NCBI GenBank assembly: GCA_037349315.1
Contig: JBAIAC010000001.1
Coordinates: 6,800,001-6,864,000, forward strand
Length of the DNA: 64,000 nucleotides
Reading direction: 5' to 3'
From: Chelydra serpentina
Lineage: Eukaryota > Chordata > Testudines > Chelydridae
The position numbers were made by a program, and so were the translations under genes. This document shows, piece after piece, positions 62,128 to 64,000 of the stretch. The number at the start of each line of letters is the position of its first letter. Positions within the stretch are counted from its first letter, which is position 1. Under the pieces are notes generated by a model. That model worked only from the letters and a program-made list of their open reading frames with translations. It did not search any database and was not told where the DNA came from.

Positions 62128-64000
62128 GGGTATGTCTACACTACGGTACTAGTTCGATTTCTGTGAAACCGAACTTGTGAACCCGATATTTCCAGGTCGA
62201 TTGTTCGAATCCACACCAGGGATCTTTTTTCGAATGTCCGAGTCCACAGTAGGGGGGCAAGCGTCGACATTGCAAGCGGTGCACTGTGGGTAGCTATCCC
62301 ACAGTTCCCGCAGTCCCGCCTGCCCACTGGAATTCTGGGTGTAGCCCCCAGTGCCTTGTGGGAACGAAATTGTGTCAAGGGTCGGTATACGTAAATTTCG
62401 TCACTCGACCCACACTTCCGCCTTCCCAACGTGAAAGCGCCGGCGGGGAATGAATTCGCGCCCTTTTCCTGTGGCTGATAGCTCGGACGCCACTGGACAG
62501 TGAGCATGGAGCCATCCGCGATTATCGCAGCTGTCCTGTCCGTAGCCAACAACTCGCGCCTTATAGCGCACCTTTTCCAGACTCTGATGCAGAGAAATCG
62601 GGAGAGGAGACAACGTAATCTCCGGGAGTACTTAAACTGTGAAAGGGGCATTGATCTCTTGCAAAGCGCTGGACCCCGGACCCTAGACATCATGGTGGCA
62701 ATGGGTCATGTTGATCCCGTGGAACGGCGATGCTGGGCAAGGGAAACAAGCACTGACTGGTGGGACCGCATAGTGCTGCAGGTCTGGGATGAGTCCCAGT
62801 GGCTGCGAAACTTTCGGATGCGTAAGTGCACTTTTATGGAACTTTGTGAGTTGCTGTCCCCTGCCCTGAAGCGCCAGGACACCCGGATGCGAGCTGCCCT
62901 CAGTGTCCAGAAGCGAGTGGCCATAGCCCTGTGGAAGCTTGCAACCCCTGACAGCTACCGGTCAGTAGCGAACCAATTTGGAGTGGGCAAGTCTACCGTG
63001 GGGGTTGCTGTGATGCAGGTAGCCCGTGCAATCGTTGACCTGCTGTTCCAGAAAGTAGTGACCCTGGGAGACGTGCAGGCGATCATAGATGGCTTCGCTG
63101 CAATGGGATTCCCAAACTGCGGTGGGGCCATAGATGGGACACACATCCCTATCCTGGGACCGGAGCACCAGGGCGGCCAGTATATTAACCGAAAGGGCTA
63201 TTTTTCTATGGTTCTGCAAGCACTAGTGGACCACAAAGGACGTTTTACGAACATCAATGTTGGGTGGCCAGGCAAGGTTCATGATGCTCGTGTTTTCAAA
63301 AACTCTGGTCTGTTTAGACGCCTGCAACAGGGGGTTTATTTCCCCGACCACAAAATCACTGTTGGGGATGTGGAGATGCCAACAGTGATCCTGGGGGACC
63401 CTGCCTACCCGCTAATGCCATGGCTCATGAAGCCATACACGGGAGCCCTGGACACTGAAAAGGAGCTCTTTAATTACCGCCTGAGCAAGTGCAGAATGGT
63501 GGTGGAGTGTGCCTTTGGCCGTCTCAAGGCAAGATGGCGAAGCTTACTTACTCGCTGCTACCTCAGCCCTAAAAATATCCCCATTGTGATTGCAGCATGC
63601 TGTGTGCTCCACAATCTCTGTGAGATCAAGGGGGAGACATTTATGCAGGGCTGGGAGGTTGAGGCAAATCGACTAGCAGCAGATTACGCTCAGCCAGACA
63701 CCAGAGCCATTCGAAGATCACAGCGGGAGGCGGTGCGCATCCGGGAAGCTTTGAAAGCTCGCTTCCAGACAGAGTGGGTTAACCATTGACTGCTACACTT
63801 CCGTAAACAGATACTGGACCTTCCCCTGTCCCTTTACACATGTCCCGTTGCCCATCCTCCCATTACCAACCCCCTTCCCCCTCCTTGGTTCAACGCTGTA
63901 AAGTCACAGTAAAGGAAAGATTTGTTTGTGTGAACCTTTTCCTGTACTTCTTCTTGGGTAATGATTATCACCGTGGAGGCATACGGCGGTTGGGGGGCGG
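62128..64000 (+). mobile_element. PIF/Harbinger DNA transposon (copy 2), cut by window end
   Basis: Left end GGGTATGTCTACACTA with TTA as the target triplet. The 1873 bases in view align without gaps to 27468-29340 of copy 1 at an offset of 34660, with roughly 18 mismatches counted by eye. It is in the same orientation as copy 1. The partner gene, minisatellite and right end lie outside the window. Confidence 0.92.
62506..63789 (+). CDS. Harbinger transposase (DDE_Tnp_4 / HARBI1 type), copy 2
   Basis: An intact 427-residue ORF from ATG 62506, nearly identical to the copy at 27846. The DDE residues D210, D260 and E334 and the helix-turn-helix segment are all kept. Visible differences from copy 1 are H/R at residue 18, S/C 45, P/T 59, T/S 133, I/V 134, R/Q 222, D/Y 352 and R/W 424. 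None touches the catalytic triad. Two intact copies in 35 kb suggest recent activity of this family. Whether it has a functional Myb-like partner cannot be seen here. Confidence 0.92.
   Translation: MEPSAIIAAVLSVANNSRLIAHLFQTLMQRNRERRQRNLREYLNCERGIDLLQSAGPRTLDIMVAMGHVDPVERRCWARETSTDWWDRIVLQVWDESQWLRNFRMRKCTFMELCELLSPALKRQDTRMRAALSVQKRVAIALWKLATPDSYRSVANQFGVGKSTVGVAVMQVARAIVDLLFQKVVTLGDVQAIIDGFAAMGFPNCGGAIDGTHIPILGPEHQGGQYINRKGYFSMVLQALVDHKGRFTNINVGWPGKVHDARVFKNSGLFRRLQQGVYFPDHKITVGDVEMPTVILGDPAYPLMPWLMKPYTGALDTEKELFNYRLSKCRMVVECAFGRLKARWRSLLTRCYLSPKNIPIVIAACCVLHNLCEIKGETFMQGWEVEANRLAADYAQPDTRAIRRSQREAVRIREALKARFQTEWVNH

Noticed and set aside
1351..64000. Search for the terminal ACYP2 exon downstream of 1350
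   Set aside because: No stretch encoding the expected C-terminal acylphosphatase half with a splice acceptor was recognised, so no second exon is claimed.

Overview
The window reads as vertebrate nuclear DNA from a hidden-necked (cryptodiran) turtle. The evidence is a host exon with canonical splice sites, two tRNA-derived SINEs with a CR1-like tail (the tortoise pol III / Cry SINE type), CR1 LINEs, DIRS retrotransposons, Penelope-like fragments and PIF/Harbinger transposons. No prokaryotic signal is present. The species call is an inference from the repeat repertoire.

The only host protein-coding sequence I can support is one 110-bp exon at 1241-1350. It encodes the middle of a muscle-type acylphosphatase (ACYP2) and is too short to stand out as an ORF. 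The exons on either side are not in view, so almost all of the window is probably intron of an ACYP2 gene on the plus strand. An intron-containing tRNA-Ile(UAU) gene or pseudogene (469-562, minus) lies just upstream, with a SINE directly behind it.

Layout: 0.3-1.4 kb SINE, tRNA and exon; 7.1-11.6 kb Penelope fragment and a near full-length but dead CR1; 12.6-19.2 kb a DIRS gag fragment abutted by a broken DIRS element (B); 20.1-27.2 kb two Harbinger-type MITEs, a SINE, a hAT-like element, and a CR1 tail with a palindromic Penelope insertion; 27.5-32.9 kb a complete Harbinger element with an intact transposase and a spliced but stop-containing Myb-like partner gene; 33-48 kb mostly plain AT-rich intron with old MIR/CR1 relics; 48.5-53.2 kb a 1.2-kb terminal-inverted-repeat element and LTR-like repeats; 53.4-54.0 kb a third DIRS remnant; 54.7-61.1 kb an apparently intact DIRS element (A); 62.1-64.0 kb a second, nearly identical Harbinger copy cut by the window edge.

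The most interesting unit is DIRS element A. It has a gag-like protein with an N-terminal Cys/His cluster, an SR-protein-like RS domain and a C-terminal domain of the kind linked to LAP2alpha. Its pol has intact RT, RNase H and methyltransferase-like regions, and its tyrosine recombinase has the full catalytic set. The gag stop sits in a UUU-UGA context whose +1 slip leads straight into pol, and the layout at this junction is shared by the diverged element B. Its ends and internal complementary region match the DIRS circular-intermediate model. Other leads are an unexplained antisense ORF in the intron of the Harbinger partner gene, hammerhead-ribozyme-like cores in the Penelope fragments, and MITEs whose ends match the autonomous Harbinger element.
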